A stretch of DNA of 64,000 nt from CAZVWW01 sp964631265 (GTDB lineage: Bacteria > Thermotogota > Thermotogae > MWEM01), in assembly GCA_964631265.1 (NCBI GenBank), contig CAZVWW010000001.1:1-64000 (forward strand), written 5' to 3'. The number at the start of each line of letters is the position of its first letter. Within the stretch, counting starts at the first letter, position 1. Shown here piece by piece: positions 32,055 to 40,357 of the stretch. Both the position numbers and the translations under genes were made by a program. The notes under the pieces are model-generated. The model saw nothing but the letters and a program-made list of their open reading frames with translations, did no database searches and was not told the DNA's origin.

Positions 32055-33719
32055 TTATTCTCTGTTCCGTCCCTTTCTTTTCTTTTGATCGTACATCCGC
32101 TGATCGGCTATATGAATTATTTCCTCCACATCAAACTCTTCCTCTCTTTCAACGGTGTAGAGACCATAACTGACGGAGAGTGGGAAATCAATGTCCAGAT
32201 GTTCCGCTTTTGCTTTCAAATTCTCTCCGATTCTTTTCATGATGCTCATAGAATCTTTATTTCCCGTGTTGACAAAGACCAGTACAAATTCATCCCCGCC
32301 GAGTCTGGCGGCAATATCGGATGACCGGGTAAATGATTTCAGCGTCTCGCCAATCTCATAAAGGACTTCGTCCCCTTTGGCATGACCATAGACGTCGTTA
32401 ATGTGTTTTAGATTATCAACATCCACAAAGATTAGCGTCCAGGGATAATTTTTATTCTCGATAAGCTTCTTGACCTCTTTTGTAAAGGTTCTCCGGTTTT
32501 TAACGCCCGTCAGTTCATCATGAGATGCCAGTACTTCCAATCTTTCTTTTGCCGTGGAGAGGCGTTTGTTGGTGCTGCTTTGATTCTTCAGGAGAGATGA
32601 GATCTTAAAGGCCATGATCTTGAAGGCCTCCGTCAGCTCTTTTGATTCTTTGTAATCAATGTTCTTCTCAATTCCCTCAATACCTTCGACGGGGCGTTCG
32701 GCAAATCGATGAATCCTTTTGATGATGCTCACGATGTTCTTTTTAAATGTCTTCAAATAGACAAAATTCATCAACAGGACAAGGATGAGAATCATTATAA
32801 TGAAGAAGTTGAACATCATCAGGAAGTTGTTTTTAAAGGCCAGAGATTTCTCAAAGTCTATGGTTATCTTTGACCTCACGAGCGGATTGCTGATCTTGCT
32901 CTGAGATTCTTCATAAGGCGTGATATAAACAGCGTACTCTGAGTTTGTGATTTCATTAACAAAATAACCGTCATTTCTTTCAGCTCTTTTGAAGTTCTTT
33001 TTATCAGCGTCGTTAAGTTCCGGAAAATTACCGAACGGTTTATAGGCGATGGTGTATAGATCAATATTTTCCAGATAGTCTGAACTCTCGCAGAATTTGA
33101 GAAACTGGTTCCGGAAATCAGTGACAATCTCTTCTTTTAATTTAATGCCGATCTCGAAAAAAGAGCCGTCGCTCATTCTGTAATAACCGTACAATCTTGG
33201 AATTCCCGTTCTGACTTCGTATAGAAGAGGATCAATTCTAACGTTTCCGGGATCGATTTCTTTTAAATACTGCCAGTATTTGGGGGTGAGCTCCTGAATA
33301 TTCAACCCCAGATCGCTTTTGTAATCTGTAGCTTTGATAATGCCATCGTTGGAGATTACATACCAGTTCACTGTATCAATCTCATCAAGATTGACCGGGA
33401 AAAAGGTCTTTAACTTTGAGGAAAGTTCTTCATACGTCATATCTTTGTTGTTTTCATAATCCGTGCCCATTTCCATTAAGGCAGCATTCAAGGATTTTCT
33501 GTATGCCAGCTGGAAAGAACTGATCATCTTGTTCCAGTTCTCCTGATAGGCAACTATACTTTCAACGGTTGTGTTCAACATCGGTTGGAAGACGTTTTTG
33601 TGATATTCATTGTCAAAGACGATGCTGGTCACAAAGATAAAGATAACGAGGAAGATACTGATCATTATTATTTGAGATTTCATGAGCCGGAATAAGAATG
33701 ATCCCTTTTTTTTGGACAA
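32055..33719 (-). CDS. membrane diguanylate cyclase with Cache-like sensor
   Basis: 554 residues: TM helix (about 14-34), a roughly 240-residue extracytoplasmic domain with Cache-like spacing, second TM (about 280-305), a linker with coiled coil, and a GGDEF domain with ARLGGDEF. RSSD lies five residues before the loop, so product inhibition through the I-site is expected. It makes cyclic di-GMP. TTG 33719 follows AGGAGG at eight bases; an ATG nearby is out of frame. First gene of a pair with the HD-GYP phosphodiesterase. Confidence 0.92.
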   Translation of the reverse strand: MSKKKGSFLFRLMKSQIIMISIFLVIFIFVTSIVFDNEYHKNVFQPMLNTTVESIVAYQENWNKMISSFQLAYRKSLNAALMEMGTDYENNKDMTYEELSSKLKTFFPVNLDEIDTVNWYVISNDGIIKATDYKSDLGLNIQELTPKYWQYLKEIDPGNVRIDPLLYEVRTGIPRLYGYYRMSDGSFFEIGIKLKEEIVTDFRNQFLKFCESSDYLENIDLYTIAYKPFGNFPELNDADKKNFKRAERNDGYFVNEITNSEYAVYITPYEESQSKISNPLVRSKITIDFEKSLAFKNNFLMMFNFFIIMILILVLLMNFVYLKTFKKNIVSIIKRIHRFAERPVEGIEGIEKNIDYKESKELTEAFKIMAFKISSLLKNQSSTNKRLSTAKERLEVLASHDELTGVKNRRTFTKEVKKLIENKNYPWTLIFVDVDNLKHINDVYGHAKGDEVLYEIGETLKSFTRSSDIAARLGGDEFVLVFVNTGNKDSMSIMKRIGENLKAKAEHLDIDFPLSVSYGLYTVEREEEFDVEEIIHIADQRMYDQKKRKGRNRE

Positions 33720-33802
33720 TGCATGTTCCTCCTGAAATAATGATAGGTTGCACAGTTAATCGTATGATATGTTGCGGATTTTTATATATTAAGCGCTCAA
33801 AG

Positions 33803-33808
33803 ATTATA
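33803..33808 (-). promoter_or_regulatory. extended -10 of the GGDEF/HD-GYP pair
   Basis: Minus strand TGTTATAAT, with TATAAT at 33803-33808. No good -35 is seen. Confidence 0.5.
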
Positions 33809-33811
33809 ACA

Positions 33812-33852
33812 TAAAAAAAGAGAAGGCCTTTTTAAAATCTGGGCCTTCACTC
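33812..33852 (-). terminator. terminator of the DUF2089/DUF4097 operon
   Basis: On the minus strand GAAGGCC pairs with GGCCTTC around a 13-base loop, followed by TCTTTTTTT; 20 bases after the last stop of the operon. Confidence 0.8.
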
Positions 33853-33872
33853 TTATCAGGAAATCTTATTTT

Positions 33873-34127
33873 TTATACGGGGCTTTTTTTCTTGATATAT
33901 GTCTTGACTGCTTCATTTGTCAGTTGCTGGACCGATTTGTCTTCGATTTTGGCCAGCTCTTTGAGTATCTCCCAGTCCTTATCATCCAGATCCAGTTTGA
34001 TCAGCAAGACCTTTCCCTTTGTCGCATCCTGTATCCAGTGATTGACCTCCTGGAGATTGTCTCTGATCTCCTCTTTGAAAAAGTCGTTGAGTTTTTCATC
34101 AAAACTGTTGTGCTTTTTTTCCCGCAT
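33873..34127 (-). CDS. 84-residue protein with ribbon-helix-helix-like tail
   Basis: The N-terminal 50 residues are charged and helical. The C-terminal 35, LLIKLDLDDKDWEILKELA and then DKSVQQLTNEAVKTYI, have the strand-helix-helix order of ribbon-helix-helix DNA-binding proteins. ATG 34127 follows GAGGTGA. It is the last gene of the operon, nine bases after the DUF4097 stop. It may be a small regulator, but no DNA target is known and the fold call is tentative. Confidence 0.5.
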   Translation of the reverse strand: MREKKHNSFDEKLNDFFKEEIRDNLQEVNHWIQDATKGKVLLIKLDLDDKDWEILKELAKIEDKSVQQLTNEAVKTYIKKKSPV

Positions 34128-34136
34128 GGTTTCACC

Positions 34137-35324
34137 TCACTCGTTTTCCTCTTCGCTCTCTTCGTTCTCCTCTTTTTCTTTCACTCCGAGATCCAGCATG
34201 AGTCTGTTGATTTCATCATCTGAGTAGTCGAGGATCCTGAGCATTTCATACGCCTCTTCCTCAGTGATGATACCCTGTTGACAAGTATAAACAATACGCT
34301 CCGCATCGGGATCGTGATGTTGTTTTCTCCCGGTTTCAACTGTTTCATCAAATTCTTTCTCCGCTTTCCCTTTTTCTTCTTCTATGTCGGCCGTTTTGAA
34401 TATCATGGAACCGGAGACGGTTTTGATATCAATTCGTCCCTCTTCACCTGAGCCAAAGACAAAATGGTTCTTCTCTTTGATCATTGGCTTTTTGTTCTTA
34501 AAGAGATATTCGCCGGAAACGGTGTCAAAGGTTATCAACGCATCTATTGGATTACAGATGACATCAATATCCCCGCTGACTGATTTAAAACGCCATGAGG
34601 TCTTCCCGGTTTTGGTGCATTTCAGCATGATGTCTCCGCTGACCGTTGTCAGTTTTGCCTCTTTAGACAGGTTCCTGATCGCTATATCCCCGCTGACATT
34701 ACTGCCCTTGACGCTGCTTATCTTATCCGAAAGGGGATCCATTTTGACGTCTCCGGATTTGGTCGTGAAGTCCAGGTCTTTTGTATCGAGTGAAAAGGTC
34801 CTGATATCTCCGCTTATTGAGCTAAGTTTGGTCTTTTCTTCTGAATGAACATCGGCACACTTGATATCCCCGGATTTTGTTGAAGCCGTCAGAGATTTGG
34901 ATACTGATTCTTTATTCACAACATCCCCTGAGCTGGTTGAAAAAGTGAGATTGTCAGCTTTCAAGCGTTCAGCTTCTACGTCCCCTGAAATGGTCTTGAT
35001 TGAAATATCCTTTAAGACCGATCTGGGAATCTTGATTGTCGCTTTTCTCAGATCCCCAAAGTTAACTCCGAGACCTCCGGAGGTGGTAATGGTGATTCCG
35101 AAGAATTTGACCGAGCTTCCTTTGTCATCAAAGCGCAAGATGAGTTTCTTTTCATCTCTCACCACCTCGGCGTTTGAGTTCTCCTTTGACCAGACGGCCT
35201 CCCAGAAGAGCTCACCGGCCGGCTCATCGACACCTATAATCTCCAAATCGCCTCCAACTGCACTAACAACAACTTCCTCTATTCCTTCAAGATTCTCAGT
35301 ATTACTCTTTTTAAAATATGACAT
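34137..35324 (-). CDS. DUF4097-family beta-repeat protein
   Basis: 395 residues. About residues 15-310 are a long run of short beta repeats with the recurring pattern (V/I)SGD(I/V), at least ten copies (ISGDVE, SSGDVV, KSGDIK, ISGDIR, KSGDVK, VSGDIA, VSGDIM, VSGDID, VSGEYL), as in DUF4097/LiaG-YvlB-type proteins that fold as a right-handed beta solenoid. The C terminus is charged and helical with GIITEEEAYEMLRIL. There is no signal peptide or membrane helix. Relatives sit in envelope-stress operons. ATG 35324 follows GGAGGGTG. Function unknown. Confidence 0.8.
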   Translation of the reverse strand: MSYFKKSNTENLEGIEEVVVSAVGGDLEIIGVDEPAGELFWEAVWSKENSNAEVVRDEKKLILRFDDKGSSVKFFGITITTSGGLGVNFGDLRKATIKIPRSVLKDISIKTISGDVEAERLKADNLTFSTSSGDVVNKESVSKSLTASTKSGDIKCADVHSEEKTKLSSISGDIRTFSLDTKDLDFTTKSGDVKMDPLSDKISSVKGSNVSGDIAIRNLSKEAKLTTVSGDIMLKCTKTGKTSWRFKSVSGDIDVICNPIDALITFDTVSGEYLFKNKKPMIKEKNHFVFGSGEEGRIDIKTVSGSMIFKTADIEEEKGKAEKEFDETVETGRKQHHDPDAERIVYTCQQGIITEEEAYEMLRILDYSDDEINRLMLDLGVKEKEENEESEEENE

Positions 35325-35339
35325 CTATAACACCCTCCT

Positions 35340-35549
35340 TTATGCTGCCAATGTCTTGATCAACCAGATCAATCCGGCAACGGCCAGTACAATCACGATC
35401 AAGGGGAGCAGAAAAGCAAATATGCCTGCCAGGATGAGCCCGACCAGTATTACAGCTCCCACCGCTACGACAATTCCAATAATTGCCGGAAAGAAATAAA
35501 ACGCCAGTATAACGAGAAAAATGGCTCCAAGAATAGATAAAAAATTCAT
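35340..35549 (-). CDS. 69-residue membrane protein
   Basis: Almost wholly hydrophobic, with two or three helices rich in Val, Ile, Ala and Gly and no charged motif beyond a Lys near the end. ATG 35549 overlaps the upstream TGA (ATGA) and has GGGGGAAG before it, so its translation is coupled to the DUF2089 gene. Small membrane proteins of this kind commonly accompany DUF4097 proteins in envelope-stress loci, such as the lia/psp-like systems; a role as membrane partner is inferred from that. Confidence 0.65.
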   Translation of the reverse strand: MNFLSILGAIFLVILAFYFFPAIIGIVVAVGAVILVGLILAGIFAFLLPLIVIVLAVAGLIWLIKTLAA

Positions 35550-35926
35550 TTTACTTCCCCCTTCTTTAAAGACCTGAGCATGTTCATGGCTTCTTTGGCG
35601 CTGATCTCACCTGTTTCCAGCATGTCTAAAACCTTTTGGGATTCACTCCTCTCAGGCTCGGCCCCTTCATAACCCATGCTTCTCACGATGTTTTCCAGCC
35701 TGTTTCTGGCTGTGGGATAAGAGATCTCCAGTTCTTTTTGAACCTCGGAAAGATTGCCGCGATTCTTAACGAAGACTTTCAGAAAAAAGAGCTGATCTTC
35801 CTGTAATCTGAATAATTCGTCCAGTTCGAATTTTCCGTGAACGGTTGTTCCGCAATGGTCACATTTATACTCGGATATATGCAACTGATGGTTGCATCCC
35901 GGGCATCGTGTTAATGTTTTTCTCAT
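35546..35926 (-). CDS. DUF2089-family zinc-ribbon/HTH regulator
   Basis: 126 residues. An N-terminal zinc ribbon (CPGCNHQL, CDHCGT) precedes a helix-turn-helix-like region (NLSEVQKELEISYPTARNRLENI), the DUF2089 arrangement. The last 30 residues, LDMLETGEISAKEAMNMLRSL, are a short helical motif that in other genomes begins DUF4097 proteins; here it is separate from the DUF4097 chain. It is probably the transcriptional regulator of the operon. ATG 35926 follows AAGGTGG. Its promoter is flanked by a large dyad that could be its own operator. Confidence 0.85.
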   Translation of the reverse strand: MRKTLTRCPGCNHQLHISEYKCDHCGTTVHGKFELDELFRLQEDQLFFLKVFVKNRGNLSEVQKELEISYPTARNRLENIVRSMGYEGAEPERSESQKVLDMLETGEISAKEAMNMLRSLKKGEVK

Positions 35927-35938
35927 AAAACCACCTTC

Positions 35939-35999
35939 TTTTTGATTGTATACATATTATACATTAAAAAATTCAAAATGTCAATATGTAAATCAAAAA
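35939..35999 (-). promoter_or_regulatory. consensus promoter inside a large dyad (operator candidate)
   Basis: TTGACA (35979-35984), 17-base spacer, TATAAT (35956-35961). The promoter is framed by inverted arms: TTTTTGATT (35939-35947) and ACATATT (35952-35958) on one side, AATATGT (35983-35989) and AATCAAAAA (35991-35999) on the other. Occupation of both arms would cover -35 and -10 together. Confidence 0.75.
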
Positions 36000-36095
36000 A
36001 ATTGAGTATAAGGTAAGAATATATAATTATAGGGTCAGAATATTAATATTATTATCGATATCTGTTATGCGTTTCAGATGAATTAAAAGACCGGA

Positions 36096-36305
36096 TTATT
36101 GATTCCGGAGTTTCTTTCGCAAGGTTTCATCATATTGACCGTTTGGCAGCATATAATCAGGATGATATTCTCCCTTCTCTTCCATCTGATAGCGAACACA
36201 ATCCTTGTTGCCTTTCAGGCAGTATTCGTTCACCCATTTTTCCTCGAGCAGACCCTGATCGGTGAACCTCTTAATCGGACAAACATTGTACCACTTGCAT
36301 GTCAT
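36096..36305 (-). CDS. small four-cysteine protein
   Basis: 69 residues from ATG 36305, which follows GGGAGGTGG. Cysteines 3, 9, 29 and 36 (C-x5-CPIKRF, EYC-x6-CVRY) are spaced as in a zinc or iron-sulfur site. The ending, EYHPDYMLPNG, looks like a conserved small family seen in anaerobes and archaea, for which I know no function. A minus-strand extended -10 (TGATAAAAT, 36341-36349) lies upstream. Longer frames to 36377 run through the promoter. It is divergent from glpK. Confidence 0.6.
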   Translation of the reverse strand: MTCKWYNVCPIKRFTDQGLLEEKWVNEYCLKGNKDCVRYQMEEKGEYHPDYMLPNGQYDETLRKKLRNQ

Positions 36306-36409
36306 TATCGACCACCTCCCGTTTTTTTGTTTTCCCCTTGATTTTATCATTTTTTTGTCGGATACGGCTTGTTCCAATCTTTCATTGAGAGGGATTAAAG
36401 ATTATCCTA

Positions 36410-36418
36410 TGATATAAT
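36410..36418 (+). promoter_or_regulatory. extended -10 promoter of glpK
   Basis: TGATATAAT, with TATAAT at 36413-36418; no good -35 at standard distance. The start codon is 40 bases downstream. Confidence 0.55.
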
Positions 36419-36457
36419 TATTAAACTTCATTTTTAATAACAAGGGGGAAGAGGTTT

Positions 36458-37927
36458 ATGAAGAAAGAGCATTACATTGCCGCAATCGACCAGGGAACAA
36501 CAAGTACGAGAACGATCATATTTGACGACGAGCTCAACATTGTGAACATCTCTCAAAAGCCGTTCAAGCAGTTCTATCCTCAGGACGGCTGGGTGGAGCA
36601 GGATGCCAATGAGATCTACAATACTGCCCTGGAGACACTTGTGGAGTCTGTGGAAGATGCCGGTTTAAATTTTTACGATATCGATGCCATCGGTATCACC
36701 AATCAGAGGGAGACGGTGGTTGCCTGGAATAAGGCAACGGGAGAACCTCTTTATCATGCCATAAACTGGCAGTGCCGACGGACGGCAAAGAGATGTGAGT
36801 CGCTCAGGGAGAAGGAAAAGATGATCCATGAAAAGACAGGGTTGATCGTTGACCCCTATTTTTCCGGAACCAAGATAGAGTGGCTGATACAGAACGTACC
36901 CAAGATTAAGATAGCTGCTGAGGCAGATGAACTGGCCTTTGGAACAATCGACTCATGGCTGGCCTATAAATTGACAAGAAAGAACATCCACGTGACGGAT
37001 GTCAGCAATGCCTCAAGAACCATGTTATACAACATAAAGGATTTGAAGTGGGATGAAGAACTCCTTGATTTGTTCGGTATTAACGAAAAATGGCTTCCGA
37101 GAGTTGTCGACACATCATCAGTGTTGGGTTATACCAAGGAGGGAATTCCGCTTGCCTCGCTGGTCGGGGATCAGCAAGGGGCTCTTTTCGGTCAGATGGC
37201 CTTTGAAAGGGGAATGGCCAAATGTACCTACGGAACCGGAGCCTTTCTGTTGATGAATCTTGGTGATGAACCGATATTCTCTGAACAGAGACTGCTCTCC
37301 ACAATCGGATGGAAGATTGAGGATGAAGTCTGTTATGCAATGGAGGGGTCCCTGTTCATGTGTGGAGCTGCAATTGACTGGATGGTCGATAATCTGAAAC
37401 TCGCCGAATCGGCACCGGCAACAGAGGATATGTCATTTGAGGTCCGGGATAACGGCGGGGTTTATTTTGTTCCGGCTCTTTCGGGTCTGGGAGCACCTCA
37501 TTGGGATCCCGATGCAAGAGGTCTTTTTGTCGGGATGACCCAGTCAACTAAGCGGGAGCATTTTGTGAGATCTGTCCTTGAGGGGATTTCATACAGTGTC
37601 CGTGAGCTCTTTGATTCAATGATAGAAGAGTGTCATATTCCGCTAAAAGAGTTGAGAGTGGATGGTGGCGTGAGCAAAAATGCCTTTGTTCAGGAATTTC
37701 AGTCAACGGTTCTTGGTATTCCTGTGACAAGACCAAAAAATACCGAAACCACCGCTGTCGGAGCAGCAGCACTTGCGGGGCTGGCTGTTGGAATCTGGAA
37801 CGAAAAAGAAGAAATTAAGGACTGCTGGGAGGCACAGAACAGTGTGTCAAAAGTCAAGGAAAGGCAGGTTGAGGAATCGTACAAGAGATGGAAAAAGGCA
37901 GTGGAACGATCGAAAAACTGGGTCTAA
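36458..37927 (+). CDS. glpK: glycerol kinase
   Basis: A 489-residue FGGY kinase that phosphorylates glycerol to glycerol-3-phosphate. Marks: AIDQGTTSTRTI at the N terminus, GITNQRET, NWQCRRT with the substrate Arg, DVSNASRTML, CTYGTGAFLLMN, AMEGSLFMCGAAI, and LRVDGG in the second half. Length and motifs are normal. ATG 36458 follows GGGGGAAGAGG. No glycerol facilitator or glycerol-3-phosphate dehydrogenase is adjacent; the gene heads an unusual operon with tsaE. Confidence 0.96.
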   Translation: MKKEHYIAAIDQGTTSTRTIIFDDELNIVNISQKPFKQFYPQDGWVEQDANEIYNTALETLVESVEDAGLNFYDIDAIGITNQRETVVAWNKATGEPLYHAINWQCRRTAKRCESLREKEKMIHEKTGLIVDPYFSGTKIEWLIQNVPKIKIAAEADELAFGTIDSWLAYKLTRKNIHVTDVSNASRTMLYNIKDLKWDEELLDLFGINEKWLPRVVDTSSVLGYTKEGIPLASLVGDQQGALFGQMAFERGMAKCTYGTGAFLLMNLGDEPIFSEQRLLSTIGWKIEDEVCYAMEGSLFMCGAAIDWMVDNLKLAESAPATEDMSFEVRDNGGVYFVPALSGLGAPHWDPDARGLFVGMTQSTKREHFVRSVLEGISYSVRELFDSMIEECHIPLKELRVDGGVSKNAFVQEFQSTVLGIPVTRPKNTETTAVGAAALAGLAVGIWNEKEEIKDCWEAQNSVSKVKERQVEESYKRWKKAVERSKNWV

Positions 37928-38367
37928 AGCGAACGGAGCTTTATCTGGGAATTGATTTCGTTGCATTCGAAACACTTGCCGCGTCCTTTGCCGAAAGACT
38001 GACGGGTGGCGAGATTGTTCTTTTCTTCGGGGATCTGGGGACCGGCAAGACCACCTTTATCCGCAAGGTGTCGGAGTCACTGGGTGTTTTGCCGGAACAT
38101 GTCCGGAGTCCCACCTTCACAATCGCTAATGCTTATCAGGGTAGTGACCTTGATATTTATCACATTGATGTCTACCGAATCTCAGGAGATGAACTGATCG
38201 ATCTGGGTTTTTACGATTACTGTCACGAACGTAGCGTTGTTTTTGTGGAGTGGGCAGAGAAGATTGTTGATTGGGTCGATGATATTGATTATATCGTTGA
38301 ATTAAGCATTCAAGAGGAGAAGCTTGAGAAGCGTAATATATCAATTTATACCGGAACAGGAGACTGA
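37888..38367 (+). CDS. tsaE: tRNA threonylcarbamoyladenosine ATPase TsaE
   Basis: A 159-residue P-loop ATPase needed for the t6A modification of ANN-reading tRNAs with TsaB and TsaD. Walker A is GDLGTGKTTF; SPTFTIANAY and IYHIDVYRI, then VFVEWAEKI, are the family motifs. ATG 37888 lies inside the end of glpK (40-base overlap), so translation is coupled. The N-terminal 15 residues are not typical, but no later start is better supported. The partners tsaB and tsaD are not in the window. Confidence 0.93.
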   Translation: MEKGSGTIEKLGLKRTELYLGIDFVAFETLAASFAERLTGGEIVLFFGDLGTGKTTFIRKVSESLGVLPEHVRSPTFTIANAYQGSDLDIYHIDVYRISGDELIDLGFYDYCHERSVVFVEWAEKIVDWVDDIDYIVELSIQEEKLEKRNISIYTGTGD

Positions 38368-38371
38368 TCAG

Positions 38372-39031
38372 ATGGCATGGAACTGTATTGTTGAAAACGA
38401 TGATATCCAATTGTATAAAACCGTCCTTCCGCCGGTCGGTGTCAACACGTATTATCTCTTTGGCAGAAACACGCTGATTGTTGTTGACCCGGGAACGGGA
38501 GCAAGGCGGTTTCTTGAAGAGGCGGGGAAATCAGAGAGAAAGAAAAAAGCGATCATCCTGACCCACACTCATTTTGATCACATAGCCGGGGCCGATGAGT
38601 TCAAGGATTTCAATCTCTTCGTATCAAAAGAGGCCCAGGACGGCCTCTTCAATCCCTCGGTCAATCTGTCCTCCGGATTCAGCTCCAAAGGATTTGAGAT
38701 TGACAAAAGGAGCGTTTTAAACCTGAGCAGGGGCAAGAACCGTTTCGGGGATTTTGAGTTTGATGCAGCCCTTTTTCCGGGTCATACGCAAGGGGACACG
38801 GTTTTCAATTTTGGCCCCTTTATCCTAACCGGCGATTTTGTTTTTGCAGATTCAATCGGCAGGACCGATTTTACATTTTCTGATCCCTATCAGATGAAGG
38901 AATCCCTCAAGCGTTTCAGACAATACCTCAAAGATATCCCCGGGGAAACGTTAATCCTTCCCGGGCATATGGAGCATACAACGGTCGAACAGCTCTTAAA
39001 GAGGAATTATTATCTCGGAGCGAACTTCTAA
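38372..39031 (+). CDS. MBL-fold metallo-hydrolase
   Basis: 220 residues of the glyoxalase-II-like metallo-beta-lactamase fold. The metal site is THTHFDHIAGAD, with further histidines in FPGHTQGD and LPGHMEHT and the bridging Asp in LTGDFVFAD. The substrate is not evident; relatives cleave thioesters such as lactoylglutathione. ATG 38372 follows AGGAG and comes four bases after the tsaE stop, so it is the third gene of the glpK operon. A strong terminator follows. Confidence 0.88.
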   Translation: MAWNCIVENDDIQLYKTVLPPVGVNTYYLFGRNTLIVVDPGTGARRFLEEAGKSERKKKAIILTHTHFDHIAGADEFKDFNLFVSKEAQDGLFNPSVNLSSGFSSKGFEIDKRSVLNLSRGKNRFGDFEFDAALFPGHTQGDTVFNFGPFILTGDFVFADSIGRTDFTFSDPYQMKESLKRFRQYLKDIPGETLILPGHMEHTTVEQLLKRNYYLGANF

Positions 39032-39057
39032 GTTTGATAGCGTGTTTTGTGAAACAT

Positions 39058-39097
39058 AGGTCAGGGTTTGATGTAAATGCTAACCCTGACCTGCTTT
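39058..39097. terminator. bidirectional terminator after the MBL gene and kbl
   Basis: AGGTCAGGGTT (39058-39068) pairs exactly with AACCCTGACCT (39082-39092) around 13 bases and is followed by GCTTTT. It serves the convergent glpK and kbl transcripts. Confidence 0.85.
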
Positions 39098-39104
39098 TGC
39101 TCTT

Positions 39105-40286
39105 TTATATCACCTTTAATGCCTGCCCCACTTCTTTAAAGGCGTTGATGCCATAATCGAGATCCTCCTTCGAATGCGAGGCACTGATCATGACCCTTAT
39201 GCGTGCTTTTCCTTTCGGGACTGTGGGGAAGCCGATGGACTGGGCGAAGACTTTCTTGTCCAGCAGCCTTTTACTGAACTCGGAGGATACCTTTGCATCA
39301 TACAACATTACCGGGGTTATAGGTGTTTCCGAATGGCCGGTATCGAAGCCGAGGGCTTTCATCCTGGATTTGAAATAGTCAGCGTTTTCCCAGAGTTTTT
39401 TCACCAGCTCATCTGAGGCACTAAGCTTGTTAACAGATTCTATGGCGGCCATTGTGTCCGATGGGCTGAGCGAGCTGCTGAAGAGGAAAGGTCGGGCCTT
39501 TTGCTTCAGGTATTCGATGAGTGTCTTCTTTCCTGCAACGAAACCGCCGATAACACCAAAGGCCTTTGAAAGCGTTCCCACTTCAATATCCACTCTTCCG
39601 TGTAATCCGAAATGATCAACGATGCCTTTTCCGTGATCGCCCAGAACGCCTTCTCCATGGGCATCATCAACCATAACGATGGCGTTGTGTTGCTCACAGA
39701 TCTCAGTGATTGCTTTCAGGGGTGCCAGATCGCCGTCCATACTGAAAACACCGTCTGTTATGACGATTTTTCTTCTGACGCCTTCAGCTTCCGCCTCTTT
39801 TAACTTAGCTTCAAGATCCTCCGGATCACGATGTTTCCAGACGTATCGCCTGGCCTTTGTCAGTCTGACACCGTCGATGATACTGGCGTGGTTTAATTCG
39901 TCGGAGAGGATGGCATCCTCTTTGCCCGCTATGGCCGGTATAACCGCCTGATTGGCGCAAAAACCCGATTGAACCATGATAACAGCCTCCACATCTTTAA
40001 ATGCTGCCAGTTTCTCTTCGAGTTCTGTGTGGAGGGTCATTGTTCCGGCGATTGTTCTTACCGCCCCGGGGCCCACTCCCCATTTTTCTGTTGCCTCAAT
40101 CGCTTTTTTCTTCAGGTCAGGGTCATTGGCGAGTCCCAGATAATTGTTCGAGGACAGATTGAGGACATCCTGATTATTGATTTTCAACCAGGCGCCCTGT
40201 GGGCTCTCAAGGGTTCTGATACTGGTGAAAAGGCCCTTTTCCTTTAACCCGTCAATCTCTTCTTTCAGTTCTTTCCATTGATACAT
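39105..40286 (-). CDS. kbl: glycine C-acetyltransferase (2-amino-3-ketobutyrate CoA ligase)
   Basis: A 393-residue PLP enzyme of the alpha-oxoamine synthase family. Marks: [45 protein letters not shown], and TLSKAFG with the PLP lysine at 241, close to Lys244 of the E. coli enzyme. It joins acetyl-CoA and glycine or cleaves 2-amino-3-ketobutyrate in threonine breakdown. No threonine dehydrogenase is adjacent; 8-amino-7-oxononanoate synthase is a related alternative, but no biotin genes are near. ATG 40286 follows GGGAGATGG. Confidence 0.9.
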   Translation of the reverse strand: MYQWKELKEEIDGLKEKGLFTSIRTLESPQGAWLKINNQDVLNLSSNNYLGLANDPDLKKKAIEATEKWGVGPGAVRTIAGTMTLHTELEEKLAAFKDVEAVIMVQSGFCANQAVIPAIAGKEDAILSDELNHASIIDGVRLTKARRYVWKHRDPEDLEAKLKEAEAEGVRRKIVITDGVFSMDGDLAPLKAITEICEQHNAIVMVDDAHGEGVLGDHGKGIVDHFGLHGRVDIEVGTLSKAFGVIGGFVAGKKTLIEYLKQKARPFLFSSSLSPSDTMAAIESVNKLSASDELVKKLWENADYFKSRMKALGFDTGHSETPITPVMLYDAKVSSEFSKRLLDKKVFAQSIGFPTVPKGKARIRVMISASHSKEDLDYGINAFKEVGQALKVI

Positions 40287-40357
40287 TCTACCATCTCCCT
40301 TTTTTTCAGCTTGAATTGTGCTTAAGTCCTTTTAAAAAAAGCGTAAAGTTTTTGGTT

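Noticed and set aside
34384..35499. Two long plus-strand frames (154 and 212 codons) over the DUF4097 gene
   Set aside because: Created by the repeated SGD codons read in antisense; no start signal, and the minus-strand gene is well supported.
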